A stretch of 64,000 bases of DNA from Bacteroidota bacterium (GCA_016706595.1 JADJJH010000003.1:248001-312000); one strand, 5' to 3'; positions 27,060-36,588 are shown, numbered from the stretch's first letter. Program-made: numbers and translations. Notes: a model not told the origin generated them from the letters alone.

Positions 27060-29966
27060 ATGAGTATAAATTTAAGCCTCAAGGGTTTGATTTTAATTTT
27101 GCTTGTATGCGGAAGTTCACTTTCTATGCGTGCTCAAATTACTATTAATGGTAATCAAACAGCAGCTATATTAGCGCAAAAATTAGTTGGTTCTGGTGTA
27201 ACCATTTCTAATCCAACGCTTGTATGTGATTCGATTGGCAATGGCACATTTACAGTAACAACCAGTAATTTAGGATTAGATAGTGGAATAATTCTTACTT
27301 CAGGAAGAGCACAAACGGTAGGCGCTTTAAATGGTGCAAATGGACCTGCTAGTGCAATGCCGGCTACTTCTTTTTCGCCTGGTTTGGGTGATGTTGATTT
27401 AACCGCGCTTGCATTAAATAATTCTTTTGATGCATGTGTGCTTGAGTTTGATTTTTTGCCATTAGGGGATACGGTTAAATTCGAATATGTTTTTGCTTCT
27501 GCCGAATACCAAAGTTTTACATGCTCAAGTTTTGGTGATGTTTTCGGATTTTTTATCAGTGGACCTGCCATAACCGGGCCATTTACCGGAGGTTCCAAAA
27601 ATATAGCCTTAGTGCCCGGTACAAATTGCCCGGTAGGTGTAAATACTATCAATGGTTCAACGGCAAATCCATGCGGACCGGTAACTGCACCTTGCGCTCC
27701 ACCCAATAATGCGTTGTTTACGAATAATATTGGGGGTACAACGGTTGCTTATAATGGATTTACACATGTACTCACCGCAATATCTGAAGTTACACCTTGT
27801 GTACCCCATCATTTAAAATTAGCAGTTGCGGACGCATCCGACCATACGCTTGATTCAGGTGTTTGGATTAAAGCCGGTAGTTTATCATCTAATGCCATTA
27901 GCTTTACGCCAATCTCCAATTTATTAAATCCTTACCCTTATATTGTTGAAGGATGTGCATCGGGTTTTGTAAAAGTTACTCGTCCGGTTGCAGGTCCTTT
28001 GCCTTATACTATTAATTACTTAGTTGGTGGCGTTGCCAATTATCCGGCCGATTATGCGGTGTCAACTATCCCTCCAGGTTCACCCTTTGGTTCAGTAACT
28101 ATTGCAGCAGGCGATTCAGTTGCCTATATTGCTATCGCTGCTATTCAAGATGGAATTGCTGAGCCAGATGAAGAAATTAAAATTTATCAATTGGCACCTT
28201 GTACGGGTACACCAATAGATTCGGTAAGTTTATTTATAAGTGATACCATCAAAATGCATATCCTTACGCCTGATACAGCGGTTTGTAGAGAAGACAGCGT
28301 ACACATTTTAGTTTATGGTTCCGATTCATTAGATTATACTTGGACACCCACTACGAATATCAGCAATCCAAATATTAAAGAACCGATGGTGAGTCCGAAT
28401 TTTACCACCGATTATGTTGTTTGTGCTACCTTACCACTATCGGGTTGTGCCGCGAAATGTGATACCGTAAAAATTATTATCAATCAACCGCCAACCGTAT
28501 TTATTGGTAACGATACCATTAATTGCCAGGGAATGCAAATTCCATTTAACCCTATTATCACGCCTACCCAACCCTATACGTATACTTGGACTATTACCGG
28601 TGTTGGAACTTTATCAAATACTACAATTATAAATCCGGTTGCCACCTTTAATAATACCGGTAGCACACAAATTATTTTACATGTTGAACCTCAAGCTGTA
28701 GGTTGTCAAGGCGATGATACCATGAATGTATTAACCTTGCCAAATGATATCACACTTACTAATGGAGATACTACCGTTTGTGAAGGATCAACAGTGCAAG
28801 TTGTAGTCATCGGTCATCCATTATTTACCTATAACTGGTTTCCGGCAACTTTCTTAAATAATCCAACTTTACAAAATCCAATCTCTATACCTGATACCAA
28901 TGTATCATATACTGTAGTTGCTACCTTCCCTGGTTGTGCACCTATGACAAAATCATTCGATATTGAGGTGCAACCGGTTCCAGTAATTAGTGCCGGTAAT
29001 GATAGAGATATGTGCGATTGGGATACCGTTCGTTTATCAGTAGATGTAGAACCTAAATGGTATAATCAATATATTTATTCATGGACACCAGGCGGTAGTT
29101 TAAGTGATCCAAATATTCAAAGCCCGGTATTTAGTGGACATGCAACAACGAATTTACAAGTGATAGTAAGTACGCCAATTGGTTGTGCCGATACTGATTT
29201 TGTTTTAGTAACCGTATTTCCAAGTGAGTTTGCAACCGTAACACCAGAAACATCCACAATTTGTCCGCTCGATTCGGTTCAATTTAATGCCATAGGCGGT
29301 GTGAGTTATGTGTATACACCTGGTCTTTATGTAAGTGATTCAACGATTTCAAATCCTGTTGGCCATCCATTAGCAACCACTGAGTATACAGTGTATGCAA
29401 CAAGTGCTTTAGGATGTATTGATACTGACATTGTAAGAATTGCGGTTGCACCCAATGCAGTGCTTGATGCAGGTGATGATGTTACGATTTATCCAGGTGA
29501 AACTGTCGAGCTAATGCCTTCAGGGAATTGCTCATTTTTTACTTGGTTCCCCGATTATCATTTAAGTGATAAGAATAGTAAGAATCCAATTGCATCCCCA
29601 CCGGTTACCACAAAGTACTTTGTAAGCGGAACTACCGAATTTGGTTGCAGCGCAATAGATTCAATAACCGTTAGAGTTTCTCCCGAAAGCTTATTAGATT
29701 TGCCCAATGCGTTTAGTCCGGGCTCTGGTACTGGTATAAACGATGAGTTACATATTATTGTGAAAGGAATGGCTACTTTAAATTATTTCAGAATTTGGAA
29801 TCGTTGGGGGCAGTTAATTTTTGAAAGCACAGATATTAATCAAGGCTGGGATGGAAGATTTAAAGGAGTTCCGCAACCATTAGGTACTTATGTGTATTTA
29901 ATTGATGCAACTTCATCTACCGGAATGAAATTTTACAAACAAGGAAATATTACATTATTAAGATAA
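27060..29966 (+). CDS. Large secreted protein: choice-of-anchor L domain, Ig/PKD-like repeats, gliding-motility C-terminal (T9SS type B) domain
   Basis: 968-residue exported protein. Signal peptide MSINLSLKGLILILLVCGSS ends near MRAQ-ITI. Residues of about 28-255 match the choice-of-anchor L domain (LDSGIILTSG, FDFLPLGDTVKFEYVFASAE). Then come repeated roughly 85-residue Ig/PKD-like blocks with a DTxVCxxD...YxWxPxxxLSNPxIxxP pattern. The last 90 residues (LPNAFSPG..., FRIWNRWGQLIFES, GWDGRFKG, GTYVYLIDA) are the CHU_C type B sorting domain, which directs secretion through T9SS. A PorP/SprF gene follows 12 bases later, the standard pairing for type B substrates. It is likely a surface adhesin or matrix protein. 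Confidence 0.9.
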   Translation: MSINLSLKGLILILLVCGSSLSMRAQITINGNQTAAILAQKLVGSGVTISNPTLVCDSIGNGTFTVTTSNLGLDSGIILTSGRAQTVGALNGANGPASAMPATSFSPGLGDVDLTALALNNSFDACVLEFDFLPLGDTVKFEYVFASAEYQSFTCSSFGDVFGFFISGPAITGPFTGGSKNIALVPGTNCPVGVNTINGSTANPCGPVTAPCAPPNNALFTNNIGGTTVAYNGFTHVLTAISEVTPCVPHHLKLAVADASDHTLDSGVWIKAGSLSSNAISFTPISNLLNPYPYIVEGCASGFVKVTRPVAGPLPYTINYLVGGVANYPADYAVSTIPPGSPFGSVTIAAGDSVAYIAIAAIQDGIAEPDEEIKIYQLAPCTGTPIDSVSLFISDTIKMHILTPDTAVCREDSVHILVYGSDSLDYTWTPTTNISNPNIKEPMVSPNFTTDYVVCATLPLSGCAAKCDTVKIIINQPPTVFIGNDTINCQGMQIPFNPIITPTQPYTYTWTITGVGTLSNTTIINPVATFNNTGSTQIILHVEPQAVGCQGDDTMNVLTLPNDITLTNGDTTVCEGSTVQVVVIGHPLFTYNWFPATFLNNPTLQNPISIPDTNVSYTVVATFPGCAPMTKSFDIEVQPVPVISAGNDRDMCDWDTVRLSVDVEPKWYNQYIYSWTPGGSLSDPNIQSPVFSGHATTNLQVIVSTPIGCADTDFVLVTVFPSEFATVTPETSTICPLDSVQFNAIGGVSYVYTPGLYVSDSTISNPVGHPLATTEYTVYATSALGCIDTDIVRIAVAPNAVLDAGDDVTIYPGETVELMPSGNCSFFTWFPDYHLSDKNSKNPIASPPVTTKYFVSGTTEFGCSAIDSITVRVSPESLLDLPNAFSPGSGTGINDELHIIVKGMATLNYFRIWNRWGQLIFESTDINQGWDGRFKGVPQPLGTYVYLIDATSSTGMKFYKQGNITLLR

Positions 29967-29978
29967 AAAAATACGACA

Positions 29979-31019
29979 ATGAAATTAAGATTAGCAACGA
30001 TAAAACTAGCAGTGGCTGTATTGTCAATCGCAAGTTTCAATAGCGCAAAAGCCCAAGACATGCACTTTTCGCAGTTTAACGGAGCGCCAATGATTTTAAA
30101 TCCAGCGCTTACCGGAAACTTTAACGGACAATATCGGGTAACCGGAATATACCGTAATCAATGGTCGAGTGTAACTACACCTTATGTAACTTTTGGTGCT
30201 TCGGTGGATGCACAATTGTTTAGAGATGTTGCGATAGCCGACTATTTAGGAGGTGGTTTAGCCATCTATAACGATCGTTCTGGCGATGGTAATCTTGCGA
30301 ATTTAACTGCCTTAGCATCACTTGCTTATCACAAGTTTTTAGGGGCTAATGAAAATGTATCATTGTCTGTTGGTTTACAAGGAGGATATACCCAAAAATC
30401 AATTGACCTTTCACGTTTATATTGGCAAGATGAATTTTATAATGGCGGATTTCAACCGGGAACAACCGGCGAGCAAATCAATCCAAAAGTAAAATATCTA
30501 ACTGCAAACGCTGGCGTTTCATTAGGTCATAGATTAGGTGAAAAGTTTGCTTATCAATTAGGTGTTGCAGGTCATAATTTAAATCAACCACGTGAATCGT
30601 TCGAGAAAAAAGAGAACAATGAAGTTGGTTTAGGTATGCGTATTAATGCACAATTAGGTGCTGAAATTTTAGCAGGACAGCGAGTTGCACTTCGCCCAGC
30701 CGTGATGTATCAAACACAATCTGCAGCGTCTGAATTGATTGCAGGTTTAGAGTTAGGTTATGTTGTTGGGGATCCTGAAATTCGTTCGGTTGCTACTTCA
30801 GTATTTTTAGGAGGATGGACTCGTATGGGAGATGCTACGATCATTACCGGCGGACTAGAATTTGAAGGTGTTCGTTTAGGTTTAGCATACGATTATAATA
30901 CATCCGGTTTGAAGGTTGCATCAAAAGGGAATGGCGGATTTGAAATTACTTTACGTTATGTAAAGCCCAATGCGCTTGACTTTGCGAGGAAAATAATTTT
31001 CCCTTGTGCAAGATTTTAA
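29979..31019 (+). CDS. PorP/SprF family type IX secretion protein
   Basis: Outer-membrane beta-barrel of 346 residues. Signal peptide ends in SAKA-QDMHFSQF. The family opening FSQFNGAPMILNPALTGNFNGQYR and repeated strand segments (YHKFLGANENVSLSVGLQGGY, LGLAYDYNTSGLKVASKGNGGFEITLRY) are typical, although Phe is not the last residue of a classical barrel signal. In Flavobacterium, SprF proteins pair with and help secrete or anchor specific type B substrates; the upstream gene is the obvious partner. Several copies per genome are usual, so it need not be the core PorP. Confidence 0.9.
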   Translation: MKLRLATIKLAVAVLSIASFNSAKAQDMHFSQFNGAPMILNPALTGNFNGQYRVTGIYRNQWSSVTTPYVTFGASVDAQLFRDVAIADYLGGGLAIYNDRSGDGNLANLTALASLAYHKFLGANENVSLSVGLQGGYTQKSIDLSRLYWQDEFYNGGFQPGTTGEQINPKVKYLTANAGVSLGHRLGEKFAYQLGVAGHNLNQPRESFEKKENNEVGLGMRINAQLGAEILAGQRVALRPAVMYQTQSAASELIAGLELGYVVGDPEIRSVATSVFLGGWTRMGDATIITGGLEFEGVRLGLAYDYNTSGLKVASKGNGGFEITLRYVKPNALDFARKIIFPCARF

Positions 31020-31059
31020 AAAAAAATCTGCAACGCTTCCATTTTCAAATTATTACTTC

Positions 31060-31067
31060 TATATTTA
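31060..31067 (+). promoter_or_regulatory. Possible -7 box of the PorE-like gene
   Basis: TATATTTA differs from TAnnTTTG in the last base and lies 21 bases before the ATG. The gene could instead be read from the upstream operon promoter. Confidence 0.3.
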
Positions 31068-31088
31068 CAGCCATATAACATTCAAGGA

Positions 31089-33278
31089 ATGAGAAGAAAA
31101 TTTTTGTTATTTTCACTGATTAGCGCATTTATTACATTAGGAACCCTTAATGTATTTGCGGCTGGCAAAGAAGACCCGGCTGCAAAATTGCCATTTAAGA
31201 AAAAATTAGCCTGGGCGAACGGACTGTTTAGAGAAGGAAGTTTCTATTCGGCGGAAGAGTATTATGCTCAATTAAAAAAGGAGCAACCTCGAAACCCGTA
31301 TGTAACTTATATGCTCGCAGAGTGTTTGTATAAGCAAAGAGATTATCCACCGGCAGCAACTTATTATGCTGAGGCCTATTCTTTAGCTCCCGAAGCCTAT
31401 CCTGATTGTCCGTACAAGGAAGGATTAATGCGTAAGCAAAACGGCGATTACGAGAATTCAATTGAAAGCTTCAAATTGTATATTAAAAATTACAAGGGCA
31501 AGAATAAAAAAATGAAATTGTATGCTCAACGTGAAATTGATGGCTGTGTTATGGCCATTAACTCATGGAATAATCCGGGTCGTGCATTTGTAAAAAATGC
31601 AGGTCCGAATGTAAATAGCGCATATACCGAATCGGCTCCATTGCCTTTGGGCGATACGGCCTTATTATTTTCTACCATGGCACAAAATAAGATTGTGGTG
31701 GTAAATAAAGATAAGCGTAAAGATTTTGTATCTCGATTTATGTGGTCGCCAAAAGAGTTTGACAATACACGTGTAAAGGATAGTTTTGAGGTTTCAATGA
31801 AATTTGAAGATGGTAAGTTCAATGATCCAAAATATCATGTTGGTAATGGATCTTGGAGTCCGGGTGGAACGCGTTTCTACTTCACTAAATGTCGTGAAGA
31901 AGATACTATGCGTATTATGTGTAAGATTTATGTTTCTGAGTTTAATAAGAAAACTGGTGTTTGGGGACCTGCTGTAAGTCCTGATCCATTCATTAATGAA
32001 GAAGGATCATCAAATACAAACCCATATTGTGCCATGGTAGGGAAGAAGGAAGTCCTATATTTTTCATCTAATCGTACGCTTCAAAGCGCAGGCGGATTTG
32101 ATATTTGGTATTCTGTTTATGATTCAGCTCGTAAAACCTATCGTCGTCCACAAAACTGTGGTAAAAAATTAAATTCACCTTATGATGATATCACACCATA
32201 TTACGATACAAAAAGAGGTAAGCTTTATTTTGCAAGTAATGGCTGGAAAACATTAGGAGGATTTGATATCTTTTCGGCTGATGGTGGTCCATCGCGTTAC
32301 ACAAATTTATCTAACTTAGGCTTTCCAATTAATTCGCCTGCCGATGATATGTATTATGTGCAAGACGAAGGTGAAAAAGATAATGGTTATGTAGTATCAA
32401 ATCGTTTAGGTAGCTACTATGTTAAAAACCCAACTTGTTGCGATGATATTTGGAGAGTAATCAAAGAACCTAGTTTTTATGTAAAAGGTATCGTAGTTGA
32501 TGAAGTGAGTAACGAGCAAATTTCTGAAGTGGTTGTAAAAATGAGCAACGAAGGAACCTCAGCTCTGGTTGACACAAATTTTTCAAAAGAAGGTGGATTC
32601 CTTTTCTATACCCCTATGGGAAATAATTATGCAATCACTGCTGATAAGCAAGGCTATATTTCAGGAAGAACTACCGTAAGTACATCAGGGAAATCAGTTA
32701 TGGATCCAGATGATACAACGATGGTGACCATTTTCATGCATAAAATCACGAACGATTTTGAGTTTCATGTACAAAATGTTTATTACAACTTTGATAAAGG
32801 AGATTTCCAACCAGATTCATACGGAGCTTTAGATTCTTTAGTGAAGTTCATGATGGATAATCCTTCAGTGAGTGTTGAAATTAGATCCTATACGGATAAC
32901 AAAGGTGAAGATGCTTATAACGATGAACTTTCAGTAAAAAGAGCGCAAGCTGTAATGAATTACATGGGTGATAAAGGCGTTGATCGTGGAAGAATGATTG
33001 CAAAAGGTGAAGGAGAGAAAAATCCACTTCAGCCTAATATGATCGAAGGAAAGGATAACCCTACTGGTCGTCAATATAATCGTCGTACAGAATTTAGAAT
33101 CATTGGTGATTTACCTGAAAAGCGTATCATCTATGACATGAATCGCCCTGATTATATTGATAAGTCTGGTGTTGATGGAAGGAATAATAACTTACGAATG
33201 AACACAGATACCGAAGATGATGGAACACCGCCAGATGCAGATATCCAACCAGGAAGTCAAGTTGGAAACGATCGATAA
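31089..33278 (+). CDS. PorE-like OmpA-family protein (TPR, PD40 propeller, carboxypeptidase-regulatory-like and OmpA domains)
   Basis: 729-residue envelope protein. Order: signal peptide (to about residue 25), TPR helices (about 35-150), WD40-like PD40 beta-propeller (about 170-455; repeated YFxSNxxxxxGGFDIW patterns), a carboxypeptidase-regulatory-like domain (about 460-555; VKGIVVDEVSNEQISEV), and an OmpA peptidoglycan-binding domain (about 565-680) with NDELSVKRAQAV, which fits the NX2LSX2RAX2V consensus. This exact layout is that of PorE, which links T9SS to peptidoglycan. The position after the secreted protein and PorP/SprF gene fits. Paralogues with this layout are common, so it may serve this locus only. 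Confidence 0.88.
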   Translation: MRRKFLLFSLISAFITLGTLNVFAAGKEDPAAKLPFKKKLAWANGLFREGSFYSAEEYYAQLKKEQPRNPYVTYMLAECLYKQRDYPPAATYYAEAYSLAPEAYPDCPYKEGLMRKQNGDYENSIESFKLYIKNYKGKNKKMKLYAQREIDGCVMAINSWNNPGRAFVKNAGPNVNSAYTESAPLPLGDTALLFSTMAQNKIVVVNKDKRKDFVSRFMWSPKEFDNTRVKDSFEVSMKFEDGKFNDPKYHVGNGSWSPGGTRFYFTKCREEDTMRIMCKIYVSEFNKKTGVWGPAVSPDPFINEEGSSNTNPYCAMVGKKEVLYFSSNRTLQSAGGFDIWYSVYDSARKTYRRPQNCGKKLNSPYDDITPYYDTKRGKLYFASNGWKTLGGFDIFSADGGPSRYTNLSNLGFPINSPADDMYYVQDEGEKDNGYVVSNRLGSYYVKNPTCCDDIWRVIKEPSFYVKGIVVDEVSNEQISEVVVKMSNEGTSALVDTNFSKEGGFLFYTPMGNNYAITADKQGYISGRTTVSTSGKSVMDPDDTTMVTIFMHKITNDFEFHVQNVYYNFDKGDFQPDSYGALDSLVKFMMDNPSVSVEIRSYTDNKGEDAYNDELSVKRAQAVMNYMGDKGVDRGRMIAKGEGEKNPLQPNMIEGKDNPTGRQYNRRTEFRIIGDLPEKRIIYDMNRPDYIDKSGVDGRNNNLRMNTDTEDDGTPPDADIQPGSQVGNDR

Positions 33279-33298
33279 GAACTAACTATAAATAATTT

Positions 33299-33330
33299 AA
33301 AAGCCTCGTAGAAATATGGGGCTTTTTTTA
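33299..33330 (+). terminator. Rho-independent terminator after the PorE-like gene
   Basis: AAAAGCC pairs with GGCTTTTT across a 14-base loop, and a T run is present. It lies 20 bases after the stop codon and ends the T9SS-type triad. It is the clearest terminator in the window. Confidence 0.72.
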
Positions 33331-33332
33331 TT

Positions 33333-33392
33333 GAATCTTCAATTATGAATCTTCAATCTTCAATTATCAATTATGAATCTGCAATCTTCAAT
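33333..33392. repeat. Degenerate TCTTCAAT-rich low-complexity tract
   Basis: Repeated AATCTTCAAT and AATTATGAATC words follow the terminator. The same words recur at 36657-36735, suggesting a decayed simple repeat shared by intergenic regions. Confidence 0.5.
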
Positions 33393-33460
33393 AAAAGATG
33401 TTAAGGGAAATTGCATGTCTTAAGTGCTTTAAAATTGTCAACTGGAGGTTGAAGATTGTA

Positions 33461-34165
33461 CTAAGTGAATTTCATCTTCCACACACCAAGTATCGCTTCT
33501 TTAATTATGCCTTTCGACATCTTTGAAGCGCCTTCCTTTCGGTCGACAAAAGTGATGGGAATTTCTTTAATACTAAACCCAGCTTTCCAAGCTCTGTATT
33601 TCATTTCAATTTGAAAAGCATAACCAATAAATCGAATCGCGTCGAGATTAATCGTTTCTAGAACTTTTCGTTTATAACATACAAAACCTGCCGTACAGTC
33701 TTTTACTTTCATCCAGGTAATTAAACGAACATATAATGAAGCGCCATATGATATGAAGATTCGATTCAGAGGCCAGTTTTCAACTCTGCCGCCTGAGGTA
33801 TATCTTGATCCTACTGATACATCAAAATTACCATCATGGCAAGTATGGTACAATCGAATGAGGTCGTTAGGATTATGCGAAAAATCAGCATCCATCTCAA
33901 AAATGTAATCGTACTTTTTTTCGATCCCCCACTTAAATCCGGCAATATATGCAGTTCCTAATCCTTGTTTACCAACTCTTTCAATCATAAATAGTTGTTC
34001 AGGAAACTGGGTTTGTAAAATTTTCACTCTATCCGCGGTACCATCCGGTGATCCATCATCAACAATTAAAACATGAAAAATCTCATCGAGTGAAAAAACC
34101 TTTTTAATGATATTTTCGATATTCTCGATCTCGTTATACGTTGGTATGATGACAATTTTATTCAA
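33461..34165 (-). CDS. Glycosyltransferase family 2, polyprenol monophosphomannose synthase-like
   Basis: 234-residue GT2 enzyme of the dolichol/polyprenol-phosphate mannose synthase type. Visible: IIPTYNEIENIENI at the start, VDDGSPDGT (nucleotide-sugar binding), GLGTAYIAGFKWGI, and EMDADFSHNP with the DxD metal motif; QIEMKYRAWKAGF and PITFVDRKEGASKMS close the domain. No C-terminal membrane helices, so it is the soluble DPM1-like form. It would charge a lipid carrier with a hexose for envelope glycans. The start is TTG; the domain begins at once and no in-frame ATG precedes it. Confidence 0.87.
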   Translation of the reverse strand: MNKIVIIPTYNEIENIENIIKKVFSLDEIFHVLIVDDGSPDGTADRVKILQTQFPEQLFMIERVGKQGLGTAYIAGFKWGIEKKYDYIFEMDADFSHNPNDLIRLYHTCHDGNFDVSVGSRYTSGGRVENWPLNRIFISYGASLYVRLITWMKVKDCTAGFVCYKRKVLETINLDAIRFIGYAFQIEMKYRAWKAGFSIKEIPITFVDRKEGASKMSKGIIKEAILGVWKMKFT

Positions 34166-34237
34166 GGAAATTTCTTTGGGATTGGAAAATTACATGCACT
34201 TTGATAATAAACCAATTATGCAACTTACTATTTTATC

Positions 34238-35011
34238 TTAAGATTTTTTAAATGAAATTTCGTGGAATAGTTTGGTGAGTACTTTTTTAGTGTCTAAAGC
34301 AAAATCACCACGCATAATCCAATCATAATATTGAGGTTCTTTTCGTAGAATTTCTTCTACCGACTTGTCTTTATACTTTCCAAAATTAAACACAGCAATA
34401 CCATTTGCTAATTTAATTCGTCGCGAATAATCTAAAAAGTCGTCACCTTTAGATAATTGGGCCAACTCTTCAACAGAATCACTTAAGTCTGCATAATGGT
34501 CAATTTGAGCAAATAAAATTTCCATGGTTGCCAAAGCATCAGCTTCAGCACTATGTGCATCCATCAATTCTTTACCACAATAAAATTTGTAGGCTGCCGA
34601 TAAACTTCTAGGTTCTTTCTTGAAAAATATTTGTTGTACATCCACCAAATGTCTATCTCTGAAATTTACATCATCTAAACCTGCTCTAATAAATTCTTCC
34701 GTTAAAATGGGGAAATCAAATTTGTTAGAATTGAAACCACATAAATCACAATTATCTAAAAACTGTTTTATGCCATTGGCCAATTCTTTGAAACTTGGTT
34801 CAGCAGCAACATCTTCATCAAAAATTCCATGAACCGCTGAAGCTTCTTTAGGGATAGGTATACCAGGGTTTATGCGTCGTGTTTTGATATCTTTTTTGCC
34901 ATCGGGGTGTAGTTTTATGATTGATATTTCTACAATACGATCTTGTGTAATACTTACCCCGGTGGTTTCAAGGTCAACGCAAGCGATAGGGCGACTCAGT
35001 TTCAAATTCAT
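34238..35011 (-). CDS. DnaQ-like 3'-5' exonuclease with ExoX-type C-terminal domain
   Basis: 257 residues from the ATG; a TTG 30 bases upstream gives a longer but less likely start. The DEDDh exonuclease motifs are complete: Exo I VDLETTG (about residue 13), Exo II GFNSNKFDFPIL (about 91) and Exo III HSAEADA with the His and Asp (about 150). The last 50 residues, FNFGKYKDKSVEEILRKEP..YYDWIM, match the small C-terminal domain seen in exodeoxyribonuclease X and related proteins. It is likely a repair or proofreading exonuclease, not necessarily the replicative epsilon subunit. Confidence 0.87.
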   Translation of the reverse strand: MNLKLSRPIACVDLETTGVSITQDRIVEISIIKLHPDGKKDIKTRRINPGIPIPKEASAVHGIFDEDVAAEPSFKELANGIKQFLDNCDLCGFNSNKFDFPILTEEFIRAGLDDVNFRDRHLVDVQQIFFKKEPRSLSAAYKFYCGKELMDAHSAEADALATMEILFAQIDHYADLSDSVEELAQLSKGDDFLDYSRRIKLANGIAVFNFGKYKDKSVEEILRKEPQYYDWIMRGDFALDTKKVLTKLFHEISFKKS

Positions 35012-35138
35012 TCGCAAAAGTGAGGATAAAGTTTGGTTCAAACAAAAAGAATAGGTTGAAAAGGTGATTAATTCCCTGAGTTGATTTCTACTTCTATGGG
35101 TAATGAATATTGCCGGTTATTCACATAGTAAACACTTT

Positions 35139-36083
35139 TTATTTCGATAACCAATTAAGAATTTCTTTTTCATCCAAGGATAGGTAATTTGATTCTCTGA
35201 TAACGGTTGTATCTTCTACCCATTTTATGGTTGGTAATGAGTATCCATCATTCAGCAAACTAAACTGTTCAGCCCCGTTAAACATAGATTGCGGAATAGA
35301 TTTGCAACCGGTTTCTTCATAAAATGCTGGAAGCAATTCCGGATTGCCATTTATAATAAAATAGAAGGGAAGCTCAGGATATTTATGTTTCATTATTTGT
35401 AGTCGCTTCGCTGCTTTTCGGCAGAACCTACAACTTAAACTCAAAAACGCAATAATGTGTTTCCCTTTTCTAAGCTCAACACTAGGTGCTACATTATGAG
35501 TTGATTGATATAATAAACTTAGAGGAATCGGTTTGTGTAAAGTTTTTTCTTTTTCAGTAATATATATACTTTCAGGTGGATGATAGAAAAAAGGAACAAG
35601 GATCATCGAAGCGATAAGCGTAGGAATGATAAATTTCATAAATTTAAATTTGAAATCAAGAACTGGAAGCTTACTTATCATAACCAGCATCAACATCAAT
35701 ATTAGATTTTTATAGATAGATTGTAATGGCGTCATCGGAATCCATTCGCCAAAGCATCCGCAGTTCCCATCACTTCCATATTGCTTTATCACCATAACAA
35801 GATAAAGAGTGAATGTTACCAATATAAAAAAAGATAATGGTACGAGCCATTTTTTAATTTGAATTTGTAGTAAAAAAAGGAGTCCAATGCCAAGTTCTAA
35901 GCCTATTAATAGACGTGCAAACCATTCAGCCATCGTCCAATGTAAGATGGTTGTTTCAACGATAGTCCAGCCAAATGTTTCAAGCGTGGGTAATTTAGAA
36001 ATTGCCGAAAAAATAAATACTAAGCCAATTAAACACGCAAGAATGATAGCAAAAATTTGTTTGCCTTTTAGGGTTAGCATCAT
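35139..36083 (-). CDS. MauE/DoxX-like membrane protein fused to a thioredoxin-like domain
   Basis: 314 residues. The N-terminal half has four membrane helices and the NCGCFGEW motif of MauE/DoxD-type quinone-redox membrane proteins. A fifth helix (about 150-170) leads to a C-terminal domain with FLSLSCRFCRKAAKRL, a CxxC site in a thioredoxin-like context, and SLPTIKWVEDT with the usual cis-Pro position. The fused pair suggests electron transfer through the inner membrane to a thiol protein in the periplasm. Partner proteins are not adjacent. Two adjacent ATG codons are possible starts, at 36083 and 36080. Confidence 0.78.
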   Translation of the reverse strand: MMLTLKGKQIFAIILACLIGLVFIFSAISKLPTLETFGWTIVETTILHWTMAEWFARLLIGLELGIGLLFLLQIQIKKWLVPLSFFILVTFTLYLVMVIKQYGSDGNCGCFGEWIPMTPLQSIYKNLILMLMLVMISKLPVLDFKFKFMKFIIPTLIASMILVPFFYHPPESIYITEKEKTLHKPIPLSLLYQSTHNVAPSVELRKGKHIIAFLSLSCRFCRKAAKRLQIMKHKYPELPFYFIINGNPELLPAFYEETGCKSIPQSMFNGAEQFSLLNDGYSLPTIKWVEDTTVIRESNYLSLDEKEILNWLSK

Positions 36084-36151
36084 AGTGTAAAAGTAAGGCT
36101 ATAATGCTTTGTTGAGAAACTATAAAAATAGAATTGTAGTTTAGATTTTAC

Positions 36152-36583
36152 TTATCCATTTAAATCAAAAAAGTTAGCCAGGAGTTTCAACGATACAGCC
36201 TCATTTTCTATCAGTTGATTATGAACATAATTGTAAAATTCTTCATTGTTGAAATTATCTAGAGGAGACAATTCGCGATTATAACTTTTAAAACCCATGC
36301 TCCAATGCTCAAATTGACGATTAGGAATGAACGTACTTTGCAGCTTGATAACATTATCATGCCGACAATCGATAGCAATTTTCTCGAATATGGATTCGAC
36401 CGCCTCTTTTTCACCTTCTAAAATTTGAAAAAAATGTTTATTGCAATACAATAAAATGCCAGTAACGCCCAATTCAGCATTATGTTTTTTTGAACTTTCT
36501 AAAATTTCACTGATTTGTTCATATCGTAAACAGTCGCAACCTGTACTCACATACGATAAATGATAAATTCCTTGACTTTCCAT
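36152..36583 (-). CDS. Stand-alone BLUF blue-light photoreceptor
   Basis: 143-residue protein made of one BLUF (FAD blue-light sensor) domain plus a short helical tail. Key residues are kept: Tyr in LSYVS, Asn in KKHNAELGVTG, Gln in FFQILEG, and Trp in HWSMGF, with DCRHDNV in the fourth strand. Short BLUF proteins have no output domain and signal by protein contact. A TACATTTA box (36589-36596) directly before the ATG supports this start over the longer reading from 36631. The neighbours give no hint of the partner. Confidence 0.93.
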   Translation of the reverse strand: MESQGIYHLSYVSTGCDCLRYEQISEILESSKKHNAELGVTGILLYCNKHFFQILEGEKEAVESIFEKIAIDCRHDNVIKLQSTFIPNRQFEHWSMGFKSYNRELSPLDNFNNEEFYNYVHNQLIENEAVSLKLLANFFDLNG

Positions 36584-36588
36584 GCTGT

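Noticed and set aside
27155..27706. 183-codon open frame antisense to the large secreted protein
   Set aside because: Pro/Lys/Thr-rich shadow of the choice-of-anchor L region, with no start signal or domain.
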